Shown: positions 25,436 through 34,766, counted from the first letter of the stretch. The stretch is 64,000 bases of DNA from Hellea balneolensis DSM 19091 (GCF_000428525.1 NZ_AUAC01000002.1:620001-684000); one strand, 5' to 3'. Numbers and translations are program-made. Notes: generated by a model not told the origin, from the letters alone.

Positions 25436-27870
25436 GGCAAATCCTCCTCTTCTTCTATGTCAAATGCAGTGCGGATAAGATCGGCGGCCCAATTCAGACC
25501 CTTAAAGTCGAGCCAGTTCACGGCAAAATTATCAGGGCCGTGACTATCCAGAACATGATCGAGGTCTTTATGTCCTGCCTCCGTCCCGACACCGCAAAAG
25601 GCCATAGCTACAGGGCCAAGCTGTAAATCAAACAGGCGGTTGCCCGCGCGCGACTGAAAGTAATAATCCCGCTTAGGCGTAGCGGAGGCTATGATTTGGA
25701 TTTGACGTTTATTCAGGCCAAAGCTGTCATAATGTGTCTGCTGTTGCGGCTCCATAGCCCTGTCATTGGGCAGGAATATACGTGACGGACAGCTTTCAAT
25801 GATAGCTGGCGCAATAGGCGAGTCTGCTATGTCGGATAATGATTGTGTCGCAAATATCACCGAGACATTTTTCTTACGCAGCACTTTGAGCCATTCACGG
25901 ATGCGGCCTGCAAACATTGGATCATCAAGGAACACCCAAGCTTCATCCAGTATCAAAAATGTTGGTCTGCCATCAAAGCGGGATTCTAATTTATGGAAGA
26001 GATAGGTCAGGACAGGCGCGACAAGCGCTTTGCTGTGCATCAGCGTTTCCATCTCAAAGGCGAGCGTAGAATTTAGCGTGAGCGTATCTTTACTCCCGTC
26101 CAGTAAGTAACCAAAGGCGCCATCTAACGTGAAAGGCTTAAGCGCTTGCCGCAGGTCCTTTGATTGCAGTAGGGCTGATAATCCGGTCAGCGTTCTTTGG
26201 TCGATGGGGGCACTGCTAAGGTTTTGAAGCGCTGACCACACCACCTCTTTGACATCGGGCGTAATCTCGACGGATTCATTGGCAAGTAGTCCAAGCGTCC
26301 ATTCGAGGGCCCAAGACAATTCGGCCTCATCATCAATATTTTTAAGCGGTTGGAATACTAGCTCGGATTCCGTTGAAGCGAGGTCATAGAAATCACCTTG
26401 CAAGGCTTCAATCATGGCCCGCGATGACGCGCCTTTATCGAAGGTGAATACCTGCGCGCCTTGATACCGTTTGAATTGCAATGATAACAGATTGAGCAGG
26501 ACCGATTTACCTGCCCCTGTCGGCCCGACAATAAGCATATGTCCTACATCGCCTTGATGGGTAACAAGTCTAAACGGCGTATGACCTTCTGTTGTTGCGT
26601 ATAGAAGCGGTGCATCCTCGAAATGCTTGTTTTCCACCGGCCCCGCCCACACTGCTGATAACGGCATGAGGTGAGCAAGGTTCAGGGTGGAAACAAGCGG
26701 CGTTCTAATATTAGCGTAAGCATTACCGGGATGCGTGCCGAGCCAGGCATCGACTGCATTGACAGTCTCGTGGATGGTGACAAAGCCTTTGCCATTGATA
26801 ATGCGTTCAATAGCATGAAGCCGAGCCTCTGCCGTCGCGGCGTCTGGATGCATGACGCATATAGATGTTGTGAGATAACCATAAGAAACATAATCACCGC
26901 CAAGGTCTTGCAGGGCTGCATCAGCATCCGCCGCTTTATTATCGGCATCACTATCAACCAAGACAGATTGTTCATTGAGCAAGGCTTCTTTGAGAAGCGC
27001 GAGGACTGATTTCCGCTTGGCAAACCACTGACGGCGTATTTTGGTGATTGTTTTTACCGCGTCAGATTTTCCGAGTGGCAGAAACCGCGTCATCCAGCGA
27101 TAGGAAAAACCAAGCTTATTCAGCTCATCAAGTATCCCCGGTGTCGTCTCATTGGGAAAGCCGCGAATGGTCAAAATATGGATGGAATGATTAGCAAGGC
27201 GCGGCACAAGCCCCCCGACAAGGTCGGTCCCGCCAATCACAGCGTCAATATAGGCTGGAACATCGGGAGTGACAACGGCGTGGCGCATGGGAGATACAGT
27301 TGAATGTAAGTAAGTCAGGGTTTCATTGTCGGTCAGCCATGCCCCTAGCGGCATTTGGTTCTTGAGAAGGTCCAGACATCTATCCGTTTCCGACTGAAAA
27401 CTATGCAGGTGGTCTTGCGCGGATAATGGCGTTTCGTCTTTAGGCGTTTCAATCAGCAGGCTTTCAGCTTTTGAAGATCGGTCGGCTGGCGGCATAAATT
27501 GAAAAGTTAGATAATAGACGCTCTCAAACAGTTCGGAGTTCTCATCAAATTGTCCGCAGCGCTCTTGATCGACTATCCACGCCGCGGCATCGGTGAACTC
27601 TGAACGCGGATAGTCATGGGCCTCAATGCGGGCGGCTTCAAAATAAAGGGCCCAACCCGAGCTAAAGCGGCGCAGCGCATTATTGATACGGGCACATGTA
27701 GCGACTAATTCTTCTTCGGTGCAGCTTTCCAAATCAGGCCCGCGAAACTTCGCCGTGCGCTGAAAGCTGCCATCTTTATTAAGAACCACGCCGGGCGCGA
27801 TAAGCGCTGACCACGGCAGGTAATCTGCAAGACAGTTCGGACGCTTTCTATATTCAGTGAGGTTTAACAT
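25414..27870 (-). CDS. trbE: TrbE/VirB4 conjugation ATPase
   Basis: 818-residue ATPase that powers pilus biogenesis and substrate transfer at the cytoplasmic side of the inner membrane. The CagE/VirB4 N-terminal domain is followed by Walker A 'GPTGAGKSVLLNLL' (about residue 450), Walker B 'RPTFLILDEAWVFLDDPMF' and 'VIFATQSLSDI'. All nucleotide-binding motifs are intact. Length is usual for TrbE. It overlaps trbD by 7 bases and trbJ by 22. Confidence 0.96.
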   Translation of the reverse strand: MLNLTEYRKRPNCLADYLPWSALIAPGVVLNKDGSFQRTAKFRGPDLESCTEEELVATCARINNALRRFSSGWALYFEAARIEAHDYPRSEFTDAAAWIVDQERCGQFDENSELFESVYYLTFQFMPPADRSSKAESLLIETPKDETPLSAQDHLHSFQSETDRCLDLLKNQMPLGAWLTDNETLTYLHSTVSPMRHAVVTPDVPAYIDAVIGGTDLVGGLVPRLANHSIHILTIRGFPNETTPGILDELNKLGFSYRWMTRFLPLGKSDAVKTITKIRRQWFAKRKSVLALLKEALLNEQSVLVDSDADNKAADADAALQDLGGDYVSYGYLTTSICVMHPDAATAEARLHAIERIINGKGFVTIHETVNAVDAWLGTHPGNAYANIRTPLVSTLNLAHLMPLSAVWAGPVENKHFEDAPLLYATTEGHTPFRLVTHQGDVGHMLIVGPTGAGKSVLLNLLSLQFKRYQGAQVFTFDKGASSRAMIEALQGDFYDLASTESELVFQPLKNIDDEAELSWALEWTLGLLANESVEITPDVKEVVWSALQNLSSAPIDQRTLTGLSALLQSKDLRQALKPFTLDGAFGYLLDGSKDTLTLNSTLAFEMETLMHSKALVAPVLTYLFHKLESRFDGRPTFLILDEAWVFLDDPMFAGRIREWLKVLRKKNVSVIFATQSLSDIADSPIAPAIIESCPSRIFLPNDRAMEPQQQTHYDSFGLNKRQIQIIASATPKRDYYFQSRAGNRLFDLQLGPVAMAFCGVGTEAGHKDLDHVLDSHGPDNFAVNWLDFKGLNWAADLIRTAFDIEEEEDLPWLDVAE

Positions 27871-28130
27871 GCGAGATAAGCCTTATGTTTGATATGGCGG
27901 ACCAGCACGTCCATGAATTGCGGATCACGATTAGCCAGAAAGACGCAGAGCGTATGGGACACGACGTAGTAAATGATGCCGAGCGCCCAGAGCTGAAGCC
28001 CAAGTCCGAAGGCTGCCGCTATTGTCCCGTTCATGATCGCTGCTGTGCGCGGCGCTCCGCCCATAAGAATAGGCTCAGTCAATGACCGATGAAGCGGGAT
28101 GGCAAAGCCTTCTGGAAGACCCTCGCTCAT
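27864..28130 (-). CDS. trbD: TrbD/VirB3 inner-membrane protein
   Basis: 88-residue protein starting 'MSEGLPEGFAIPLHRSLTEPILMGGAPRTAAIMNG', the conserved N-terminal motif of TrbD/VirB3, followed by one or two hydrophobic segments ('TIAAAFGLGLQLWALGIIYYVVSHTLCVFL'). It supports pilus assembly together with VirB4. Overlaps with trbC (1 base) and trbE (7 bases) show coupling. Confidence 0.93.
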   Translation of the reverse strand: MSEGLPEGFAIPLHRSLTEPILMGGAPRTAAIMNGTIAAAFGLGLQLWALGIIYYVVSHTLCVFLANRDPQFMDVLVRHIKHKAYLAC

Positions 28131-28468
28131 TAAATCATTGCTCCGCCGGAGAACTTGAAGAAGCTCAGGAAGAAACTTGTCGCGGTAAAGGCGATTGACA
28201 ATCCAAAGACAATTTGGATGAGCTTGCGAACGCCGCCGCCTGCATCACCAAAGGCAAGTCCAAGCCCGGTCATGATGATAACAACCGTCCCGAAGATCTT
28301 CGCCACCGGCCCTTCAATAGATTGAAGTATTTTGGTCAGCGGCGCTTCCCACGGCATGGCCGATCCTGCCGCGTGCGCCGTATGCGGGAACAGCATGAAA
28401 ACTGCTGCAATGATAACAAACCCAAGCAACAGGCGTGATTGTATATTAATGGCAAGTGGTGCTTGCAT
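28130..28468 (-). CDS. trbC: TrbC/VirB2 conjugative pilin
   Basis: 112-residue prepilin. A long signal peptide ending 'PHTAHA' precedes the mature pilin with two hydrophobic helices ('IFGTVVIIMTGLGLAFGDAGGG' and 'QIVFGLSIAFTATSFFLSFF') flanking a Gly-rich basic turn. AAGGAG lies before the ATG. In RP4 the pilin is cut and cyclised by TraF, and a traF gene is present at 37530-38084, supporting a cyclic pilus here. Confidence 0.93.
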   Translation of the reverse strand: MQAPLAINIQSRLLLGFVIIAAVFMLFPHTAHAAGSAMPWEAPLTKILQSIEGPVAKIFGTVVIIMTGLGLAFGDAGGGVRKLIQIVFGLSIAFTATSFFLSFFKFSGGAMI

Positions 28469-29465
28469 GGTGATCTCCTTGATAAGTGAGGTTCAAAATG
28501 GGGGATGGAGCTCTGAGAGGTTCGAGCTGATAGCTCTCACCCTTCACATCAATCAGGCGCGCAATGGTTTCGATACGCCGTTTACAGCCCCGTCCGGAAA
28601 TGAAGACAATTACGTCAATCGCCTCCGCTATCAGAGTGCGCGGAACCGTTTGCACGCCTTCAAGAATGAGTTGCTCGATGCGGGAAAGTCCCGCCTTGGC
28701 CGAATTGGCATGGACCGTCGCAATGCCGCCGGGATGGCCTGTGTTCCACGCCTTGAGCATGTCGACGGCTTCCGGCCCCCTCACCTCACCGACAATAATC
28801 CTGTCTGGCCGCAATCTGAGGGTTGAACGCACAAGATCTGATAGCTTCACGTTCTTACCGTGGGTGCGCAGCGCAATGGTATCTTCCGCCTCGCATTGCA
28901 GCTCTCTTGTGTCTTCGAGAATTACAACGCGGTCGCCCGTCTCGGCGACAACAGCTAACAAGGCATTTGCCAGAGTTGTTTTGCCTGATGATGTTCCGCC
29001 TGCTATGACAATGTTTTGACGGGCTTCAACCGCGTAAGTTAACGCCTCGGCTTGCGTCTGAGTCATCGTGCCTGCTTTGACATAATCTGATAATCTAAAT
29101 ACTGAAACCGCCCCTTTACGGATGGTAAAAGCAGCCTCGGAGACTACAGGCGGTAATAGACCTTCGAAGCGCTCCCCATTGCCGGGAAGTTCGGCGCTAA
29201 CAATAGGGTTTTCTGTTGTGACATCTTGATTGATATGAGTGCCGACAAGACGGACAACGCGCTCGGCTTGCTCGGGCGTGATAATCACTTTCGTATCACT
29301 CATCCCTGTGCCGATTTTATCAAGCCAAAGCTTACCGTCAGGATTGACCATGATCTCGATAACTTTGGCATCGTCCAGAGCGGTCACAATGTCATCACCA
29401 AGGGCGGTGCGCAGCATGGCTAATGTACGTTCTGATGTAACGGGGTTTTGGGTGCTAGACATCAT
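28446..29465 (-). CDS. trbB: TrbB/VirB11 secretion ATPase
   Basis: 339-residue hexameric ATPase of the VirB11/GspE superfamily on the cytoplasmic face. Walker A 'IAGGTSSGKTTLANALL', Asp box 'RVVILEDTRELQ', Walker B-like 'LRPDRIIVGEVRGPEA' and His box 'GHPGGIATVHAN' are all present. It overlaps trbC by 23 bases and the CopG-like gene by 11. Confidence 0.96.
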   Translation of the reverse strand: MMSSTQNPVTSERTLAMLRTALGDDIVTALDDAKVIEIMVNPDGKLWLDKIGTGMSDTKVIITPEQAERVVRLVGTHINQDVTTENPIVSAELPGNGERFEGLLPPVVSEAAFTIRKGAVSVFRLSDYVKAGTMTQTQAEALTYAVEARQNIVIAGGTSSGKTTLANALLAVVAETGDRVVILEDTRELQCEAEDTIALRTHGKNVKLSDLVRSTLRLRPDRIIVGEVRGPEAVDMLKAWNTGHPGGIATVHANSAKAGLSRIEQLILEGVQTVPRTLIAEAIDVIVFISGRGCKRRIETIARLIDVKGESYQLEPLRAPSPILNLTYQGDHHASTTCH

Positions 29466-29958
29466 TAGCCCCCGATGTAATCCGCTGGGATTTGAGGGTT
29501 TTGAGAAGCTTCAGCTCATCCATTCTAAAAAAGTCATCATCGGAAATAAGAATATCTGACAGCGCATGTTTGAACGTCTTGCCGCCGCCTTTCATCTTAG
29601 AGCCAAGCTGGTCCAGATATTGATTGAGAAGCGTAACGCCGCGTGAGGCGCGCGCATCTTCATCAGTCACGGGGATTTCCGGCGAGAGCGTAAAGAAGAA
29701 ATGCAGGAAAAGCGCAAAGCTTTCCATTTGAAGGTTGAGATCACGTGAATGACGATGATTGTGGCGCATCATCATATCTAGGCGGTCTAGAATTTTACCG
29801 TCCCGCTCATCATCAATTTCATAGCTAAAACTGGCTGAAAGCGCGTCATTGATAAGACGTGATTTAGATTTCTCTGAGGTGCGCGCTCTATCAGCTAAGA
29901 ACATTGCATTTTGAGGAGAAATACGGGCCCGAACGCGAGCTGTGAGATTATCAGCCAT
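29455..29958 (-). CDS. CopG-like (ribbon-helix-helix) protein of the tra/trb operon
   Basis: 167-residue cytoplasmic protein. The N-terminal 'LTARVRARISPQNAMFLADRARTSEKSKSRLINDALSASF' looks like a ribbon-helix-helix DNA-binding domain, and the rest is helical. A protein of this kind regularly sits between traG and trbB in Tn4371-like and alphaproteobacterial elements, where it is annotated as CopG-type regulator. It probably regulates the transfer operon or acts as a relaxosome accessory factor. It lies 2 bp after traG and overlaps trbB by 11 bases. Confidence 0.75.
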   Translation of the reverse strand: MADNLTARVRARISPQNAMFLADRARTSEKSKSRLINDALSASFSYEIDDERDGKILDRLDMMMRHNHRHSRDLNLQMESFALFLHFFFTLSPEIPVTDEDARASRGVTLLNQYLDQLGSKMKGGGKTFKHALSDILISDDDFFRMDELKLLKTLKSQRITSGANDV

Positions 29959-29960
29959 AA

Positions 29961-32006
29961 TTAAATTCCTAAGTCTTGATCTGTTGTTTGCGTAAGGCCG
30001 TGCGCGCGCTGCAATGTGTTTGGCTCGCGCACAAATTGACCAATTTTAACAGAAGCCAGAACCGGATCAGCCGCTTCAATATCTGCAGGCTTGTCTTTGT
30101 CCGTTTTTCTGATGGTTGGCGTATCACGCCCAACAAGCTCGGGATTTTGGTCTTTACCGCCTTCGTCTTTTTTTGCGTTGAGGCGCGCCGCTATCTTGGC
30201 CTGCTCCTCTTCATCGATAGCTGAATAAAGGCGGTCATCCACAAGCCGTGTCCGCGCGCCCCACATGCAAGGGCTATCAGGGGAAAGATCACCATTACCG
30301 AAGGGGGGAGTTGGAGGCGCTGTGACACGGCCTGTGAAATTCTTATCTGCGTAATAGCGGACTTTATTGGCTTTAATGGGGGCAAACCCTGACAGAAGAA
30401 TAAGCTGTTCATTGGCGGGGAGCTGCATGATCTCGCCCGGCGTGATGAGCTGGCGCGCTGTTTCTTGGCGAGACACCATGACGTGCGATAACCACGGCGC
30501 GAGGCGATGACCGGCATAGTTACGCATGGCCCGCATTTCTGTGGTACTGCCGATAGCATCTGAGAGACGTTTAGCTGTTCGCTCATCATTCGTCGCAAAC
30601 GCAACCCGCACATGGCAGTTATCAAGAATAGAATTATTAGGTCCGTAAGCTTTTTCAATCTGGTTTAAGGATTGAGATATTAGAAAAGCCCGCAGTCCAT
30701 ACCCCGCCATGAACGCTAATGAGCTCTCAAAGAAATCAAGCCGTCCAAGAGCCGGAAACTCATCCAGCATCAATAGAAGTTGGCGCTTCGGTTTGGCTTC
30801 ACCGCTAACAACCAATTCTTCCGTTAAGCGGCGGCCAATCTGATTTAAGATCAAGCGGACAAGCGGCTTAGTACGGGAGATATCTGACGGCGGTATGACC
30901 AGATAAAGCGAGACAGGCTTATCCGCATTCATAAGGTCAGAAATCCGCCAGTCACACTTTGAGGTGACTTCGGCCACTGTGGGATCACGGTAAAGCGCTA
31001 AAAAACTCATCGCAGTTGACAAAACACCTGAACGCTCATTGTCTGATTTATTGAGCAGCTCACGCGCGGCTTGCGAAACAACTGGATGTACGCCTTCTTT
31101 CTCTGCATTCCCAAGATGATTAGTTTTCATCATGACTACGAGTGTCTTTTCAAAAGAGCGGTTGGGGTCAGAAAGAAATGACGCGACGCGAGCTAATGTT
31201 TTCTCTGGCTCGGCGTAAAGAATATGGAGAATAGTGCCGACTAAGAGACTGTGCGCCGTCTTTTCCCAATGGTTGCGGCGCTCCAGCATACCTTCCGGGT
31301 CAACCAGAATATCTGCTATATTTTGAACATCACGGACTTCACACTCGCCTTTGCGGACCTCCAGCAAGGGGTTATATTTTGCAGATGCAGCATTGGTCGG
31401 ATCAAACAATAAGCAATGAGAGAATGTTGACCGCCATCCTGACGTGAGCTGCCAGTTCTCGCCTTTGATGTCGTGAATAACAGCGCTATCAGTCCATGAC
31501 AGGAGCGTCGGAATGACAAGACCCACACCTTTACCGGAACGTGTCGGCGCAATCGCCATGACGTGTTCCGGACCTTCATGGCGGATATAGTCGTGTTTAG
31601 TGCGGCCCAGGAAAACACCTGCAACCCCCATTAAGCCTGCACGCTGAATTTGCTTACTAGTCGCCCAACGCGAGGAACCGAATGTATTGAGCTTCTTAGC
31701 AGAGCGTCCGCGTGCTACCGAGCCGATGATAGCAAACACTGTTCCGATGAACCCGCCGCCTGCCGCAATCTGTCCGCCTTTGGCAAATATGTGAGGCGCA
31801 TAAGCATCAAACTGATACCACCACGGAAACAAACTCCAGGGTGAATAGATAGTGTGTTTGCCGACGGAGAATAAGCCGTTTCCCAGATAAGCATCATACT
31901 CAAACTGAAGCGCGACCCATTGCGTTGCATACCAAGTGGTCAGAATGATTGTCGTGAATACAACGATGATTTGTCCAATGAGAATGCTTTGTGGCGACAT
32001 AGCCAT
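29961..32006 (-). CDS. traG: TraG/VirD4 type IV coupling protein
   Basis: 681-residue coupling ATPase that brings the relaxase-DNA complex to the channel. Two N-terminal membrane helices ('ILIGQIIVVFTTIILTTWYATQW' and 'IAAGGGFIGTVFAIIGSVA') precede Walker A 'APTRSGKGVGLVIPTLLSW' (about residue 152) and Walker B 'LLLMLDEFPALGRLDF', then 'FLISQSLNQIEKAYG'. First gene of the long minus-strand transfer operon; its promoter must lie in 32007-32310. Confidence 0.96.
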   Translation of the reverse strand: MAMSPQSILIGQIIVVFTTIILTTWYATQWVALQFEYDAYLGNGLFSVGKHTIYSPWSLFPWWYQFDAYAPHIFAKGGQIAAGGGFIGTVFAIIGSVARGRSAKKLNTFGSSRWATSKQIQRAGLMGVAGVFLGRTKHDYIRHEGPEHVMAIAPTRSGKGVGLVIPTLLSWTDSAVIHDIKGENWQLTSGWRSTFSHCLLFDPTNAASAKYNPLLEVRKGECEVRDVQNIADILVDPEGMLERRNHWEKTAHSLLVGTILHILYAEPEKTLARVASFLSDPNRSFEKTLVVMMKTNHLGNAEKEGVHPVVSQAARELLNKSDNERSGVLSTAMSFLALYRDPTVAEVTSKCDWRISDLMNADKPVSLYLVIPPSDISRTKPLVRLILNQIGRRLTEELVVSGEAKPKRQLLLMLDEFPALGRLDFFESSLAFMAGYGLRAFLISQSLNQIEKAYGPNNSILDNCHVRVAFATNDERTAKRLSDAIGSTTEMRAMRNYAGHRLAPWLSHVMVSRQETARQLITPGEIMQLPANEQLILLSGFAPIKANKVRYYADKNFTGRVTAPPTPPFGNGDLSPDSPCMWGARTRLVDDRLYSAIDEEEQAKIAARLNAKKDEGGKDQNPELVGRDTPTIRKTDKDKPADIEAADPVLASVKIGQFVREPNTLQRAHGLTQTTDQDLGI

Positions 32007-32083
32007 AGTCCTTTCGAGTTGGACTAAGGCTGTCAGAAAACTGGGATCTCCGTCTAGATTCTAAATGGAGTGAATTAAGGGGC

Positions 32084-32113
32084 ATTATTCCCCATTTTTC
32101 CCCATTATTCCCT
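32084..32113. promoter_or_regulatory. Three tandem 10-bp boxes between traG and the polymerase gene
   Basis: ATTATTCCCC, ATTTTTCCCC and ATTATTCCCT follow each other without spacer at 32084-32113, 78-107 bp upstream of traG. One-turn phasing is typical of binding sites for a regulator that polymerises along one DNA face. The intergenic region 32007-32310 must contain divergent promoters for traG and for the polymerase gene. Seen: repeats. Inferred: operator. Confidence 0.6.
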
Positions 32114-32367
32114 GTTTTTCTATTTTACAGATTTTTGCGGTTAGAAAATATCGACCGTAGCCACGATTGCTTCATTACCGACCTTCTCACGCTGTCAGGT
32201 GATTTGCTTTTATCGTCAACCCCGCCGCGTTTCCGTAAGGTTAGGCCCCTCTCACTGTCTAATATTTTCAGCTTATCCACGTATAAAAGGACTAAATTCC
32301 TAATTTTCCATTGACTAATGTTCCTATTTTGTTCTTTTTCGTTCGTCGCGCTACTTATGGACGAAAC

Positions 32368-33630
32368 ATGCGAAAACCAGATACAATAGAAAGGCTCTAT
32401 CTCGACTTTGACGGATTCTTTGCCTCTGTTAAGCAACAGGCGCGCCCTGCCCTGCGCGGCAAGCCTGTCGGCATCGTTCCTTTTGATGGAACTGTGCATA
32501 CGGTTGTCATTGCCTGTTCAAAGGAAGCCAAAGCCCGCGGCGTTAAAAACGTCATGAGATTTCGTGATGCCAAGAAAATATGCCCTGAACTTATCTTGCA
32601 ATGCCAAAGCCCCGATCTTTACCGCCGTGCTCACAATGCTCTGCTGGCCGAGATCAATAGCGTGTTGCCCGTTGAGGCCGTGAAGTCCATCGATAAGCTG
32701 TGCTGCGTACTCGATAAAGGCAACATTGCTGACCCTGAAGGCGTGGCTTCAAAAATAAAATCCCGTATCACAGAAGGCGTCGGGCCATTCATCACTTGTT
32801 CCATTGGTTTTGCCGCTAATCGACATCTAGCTAAAATTGCGTGCAAAATGGATAAGCCTAACGGGGTGACCATATGGCATCCGCATATGATGCCGGGGCC
32901 GTTACTCGATCTTCCCTTTGACGACATTCCAGGCATTGGCGGCAATATGGAGAAACGACTGTTCAAAGCTGGTATTTACAACATGAAAGACTTGCTTGCC
33001 ACACAGCCAAAACAAATGCGCAAACTATGGGGTAATGTTACCGGTGAGCGCCTTTGTTATGCTCTACACGGCTATGAAGTTCAGGCTCAAAAATCTGAGC
33101 GCGGCATGTTTGGTCATGGCCGCGTCTTGCCGCCAGACCTTCGAAACTTTAAAGACGCCCGCGATTGTTCGAGGCTTCTGCTTGTTAAAGCCGCGCGCCG
33201 TATGCGCCGAGAAGGATATTATGCCTCCACCCTTTATATGTGGCTGAGCCTGAGATTGTCAGGCATGAAAGAGGCAGGATGGTCTACCAAGCATAAGCTC
33301 CATATGGCCAATGACGATCAAGCCGTTCTCAAAGCTCTTGATGTTTTATGGGCAGAGGCCAGAGCTAAACTCCGACGCGACGTAAAAATTGTGCGTGTTG
33401 GTGTCACCCTTGGCGATCTTACAACATCTGATACGCGCCAGCTTGATATGCTTATCAATGATGACCCCGAGCGCACCAAATGGGAAAATATAACAACCGC
33501 TATGGATGGTCTCAATAGTCGTTACGGTAAATCATTGGTGACAATGGGGCCGTGGAAATTACCGCCCGGCGGAAATCTCGGCGGCAAGATTAGTTTCACC
33601 CGCATCCCTCGCGCGGAGGATTTCTGGTGA
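32368..33630 (+). CDS. Y-family DNA polymerase-like protein with SIDK instead of SIDE
   Basis: 420-residue protein of the UmuC/DinB/ImuB superfamily. I chose the ATG at 32368 ('MRKPDTIERLYLDFDGFFASV'); a frame up to 32311 adds unrelated residues. The palm starts with 'YLDFDGFFASV' (Asp13 and Asp15; Asp13 corresponds to the first metal ligand). The second motif reads 'VKSIDKLC': Asp109 is kept, but the catalytic Glu is Lys110. A helix-hairpin-helix thumb ('DDIPGIGGNMEKRLFKAGIYNMKDLL') and a little-finger-like C-terminal domain follow. Loss of the Glu should strongly reduce polymerisation, so it may be a structural partner as ImuB is, or a divergent enzyme. It overlaps a zinc-ribbon gene by 4 bases. 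Confidence 0.85.
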   Translation: MRKPDTIERLYLDFDGFFASVKQQARPALRGKPVGIVPFDGTVHTVVIACSKEAKARGVKNVMRFRDAKKICPELILQCQSPDLYRRAHNALLAEINSVLPVEAVKSIDKLCCVLDKGNIADPEGVASKIKSRITEGVGPFITCSIGFAANRHLAKIACKMDKPNGVTIWHPHMMPGPLLDLPFDDIPGIGGNMEKRLFKAGIYNMKDLLATQPKQMRKLWGNVTGERLCYALHGYEVQAQKSERGMFGHGRVLPPDLRNFKDARDCSRLLLVKAARRMRREGYYASTLYMWLSLRLSGMKEAGWSTKHKLHMANDDQAVLKALDVLWAEARAKLRRDVKIVRVGVTLGDLTTSDTRQLDMLINDDPERTKWENITTAMDGLNSRYGKSLVTMGPWKLPPGGNLGGKISFTRIPRAEDFW

Positions 33631-33878
33631 CTTGGAAACGGCAATTGCAGATATTGGATTTTGATAGCGGCGATAGGCTTGAAGCACGATGTAAATCATG
33701 CGGCTTTACTTGGTATGAAATGCCCTGCATCTATTTTCACAAGTCACACATACGCATGTTGTTCGTGGATGAATTTGAAAACAGGCTCAGATGCAAGCAA
33801 TGGAATTGCAAAGGTGACATCTGTGTATCAGCGACAACAGAACATGAAACGGAAGGGTTTCAAGGTGGTTTGGCGTAA
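33627..33878 (+). CDS. Small zinc-ribbon-like protein coupled to the Y-family polymerase
   Basis: 83-residue protein starting with GTG inside GTGA, the overlap with the polymerase stop, so translation is coupled. Cys pairs 'ARCKSCGFTWYEMPC' (Cys22, Cys25, Cys34) and 'LRCKQWNCKGDIC' (Cys56, Cys61, Cys66) suggest zinc binding. The middle part 'IRMLFVDEFENRL' is likely a short helix. I do not recognise a named family. The fixed coupling suggests it works with the polymerase-like protein, possibly as an adaptor that binds DNA or a host factor. Confidence 0.7.
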   Translation: MTWKRQLQILDFDSGDRLEARCKSCGFTWYEMPCIYFHKSHIRMLFVDEFENRLRCKQWNCKGDICVSATTEHETEGFQGGLA

Positions 33879-34136
33879 CTATCGAAACCGGAAAATTATC
33901 CTCATTGCAGACATTAGCTCAGTGGCAAATATGCCTAGGGATGGTATGATAAAATATTAAATTGAGTGCGAAAATGGTTTAAGGACTTGAATATTTTCCC
34001 CTTTGGAATAGAGTTTAACGCCTACTAAAGTTTCGTAGGGCAAAGAGAACTCTAAGAATCGTTGTGGATTTTATCACAGCAATGCCCGTTGTCGAAGAAT
34101 ACGCTAAGCTTTACCAACGCTAACTGAGACAATAAT

Positions 34137-34499
34137 ATGAAATACTTTAAAATCCTCCTTTTTTTAGGAACATTCGGGCTATCCTCATGTATTACAAGTG
34201 AACACCTTTCTCCCCCTAAGGAAAACAACAAGATTACTGTTGTTGTAGATTTTATAACTATTGAAGGCTATTTTTACTCAAATGCAATTCCCGCGAGTGA
34301 AGTGGCAAACGTTGTTGCTGATCATGTTTGTGATAATCGTAAATTTTACAGTTTTGATGTCGCTGACATATCTAATGGGCTTACTAAATTCAACGCAGGT
34401 TGCACTATTGGACAAGGTGAGAGTCATAAAGCCCTAACATTTAAAAGACATTCAAACGGGCGTTATGAAATAACTGAGACTCAAGGTATTTCATTTTGA
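34137..34499 (+). CDS. Small lipoprotein of unknown function
   Basis: 120 residues with a lipoprotein signal ('MKYFKILLFLGTFGLSSC', lipobox LSSC) and an AT-rich, beta-type mature part containing two further Cys ('DHVCDN', 'NAGCTIG'). No family recognised. It stands alone after 258 bp of non-coding DNA. Lipoproteins in conjugative elements sometimes act in entry exclusion; that is only a possibility here. Confidence 0.6.
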   Translation: MKYFKILLFLGTFGLSSCITSEHLSPPKENNKITVVVDFITIEGYFYSNAIPASEVANVVADHVCDNRKFYSFDVADISNGLTKFNAGCTIGQGESHKALTFKRHSNGRYEITETQGISF

Positions 34500-34567
34500 A
34501 TATACTACTCTTCATAGTGAGGTGATCCTGATTGATTGTTCTTACATCAACCCCATAATCGCTAATT

Positions 34568-34714
34568 GAGGTGCCCTCCAATATTTGGACAGTGACTTAA
34601 GCTATAAATTTGTGTTGTCTGTTCTCAAACTAGGAGATCAAAATGACAAAACTAAAGAACCACAAACCAGCATTCAAAGCACGTGCAGCCCTTTTAAAAT
34701 GTTGTTCTGATTAG
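34568..34714 (+). pseudogene. IS3-family transposase (OrfA) remnant
   Basis: The short frame 34643-34714 encodes 'MTKLKNHKPAFKARAALLK' before a stop, which resembles the beginning of IS3-group OrfA proteins ('...KNHSPEFKAKVALEA...'). It is preceded by a ribosome site and by a TGCCCTCCAATATTTGGACAG sequence that looks like the left end of such elements. Everything after codon 19 is lost, so this is a truncated IS end. Confidence 0.6.
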
Positions 34715-34766
34715 CGAGCAAGCGAAACCGTGCCAATGTCTCCTTTGCCCCCATCAGTTAACTAAG

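Noticed and set aside
32125-32499. Minus-strand open frame of 124 codons between traG and the polymerase gene
   Set aside because: Half of it is antisense to the polymerase gene start, no ATG with ribosome site exists in the intergenic part, and the protein has no recognisable feature.
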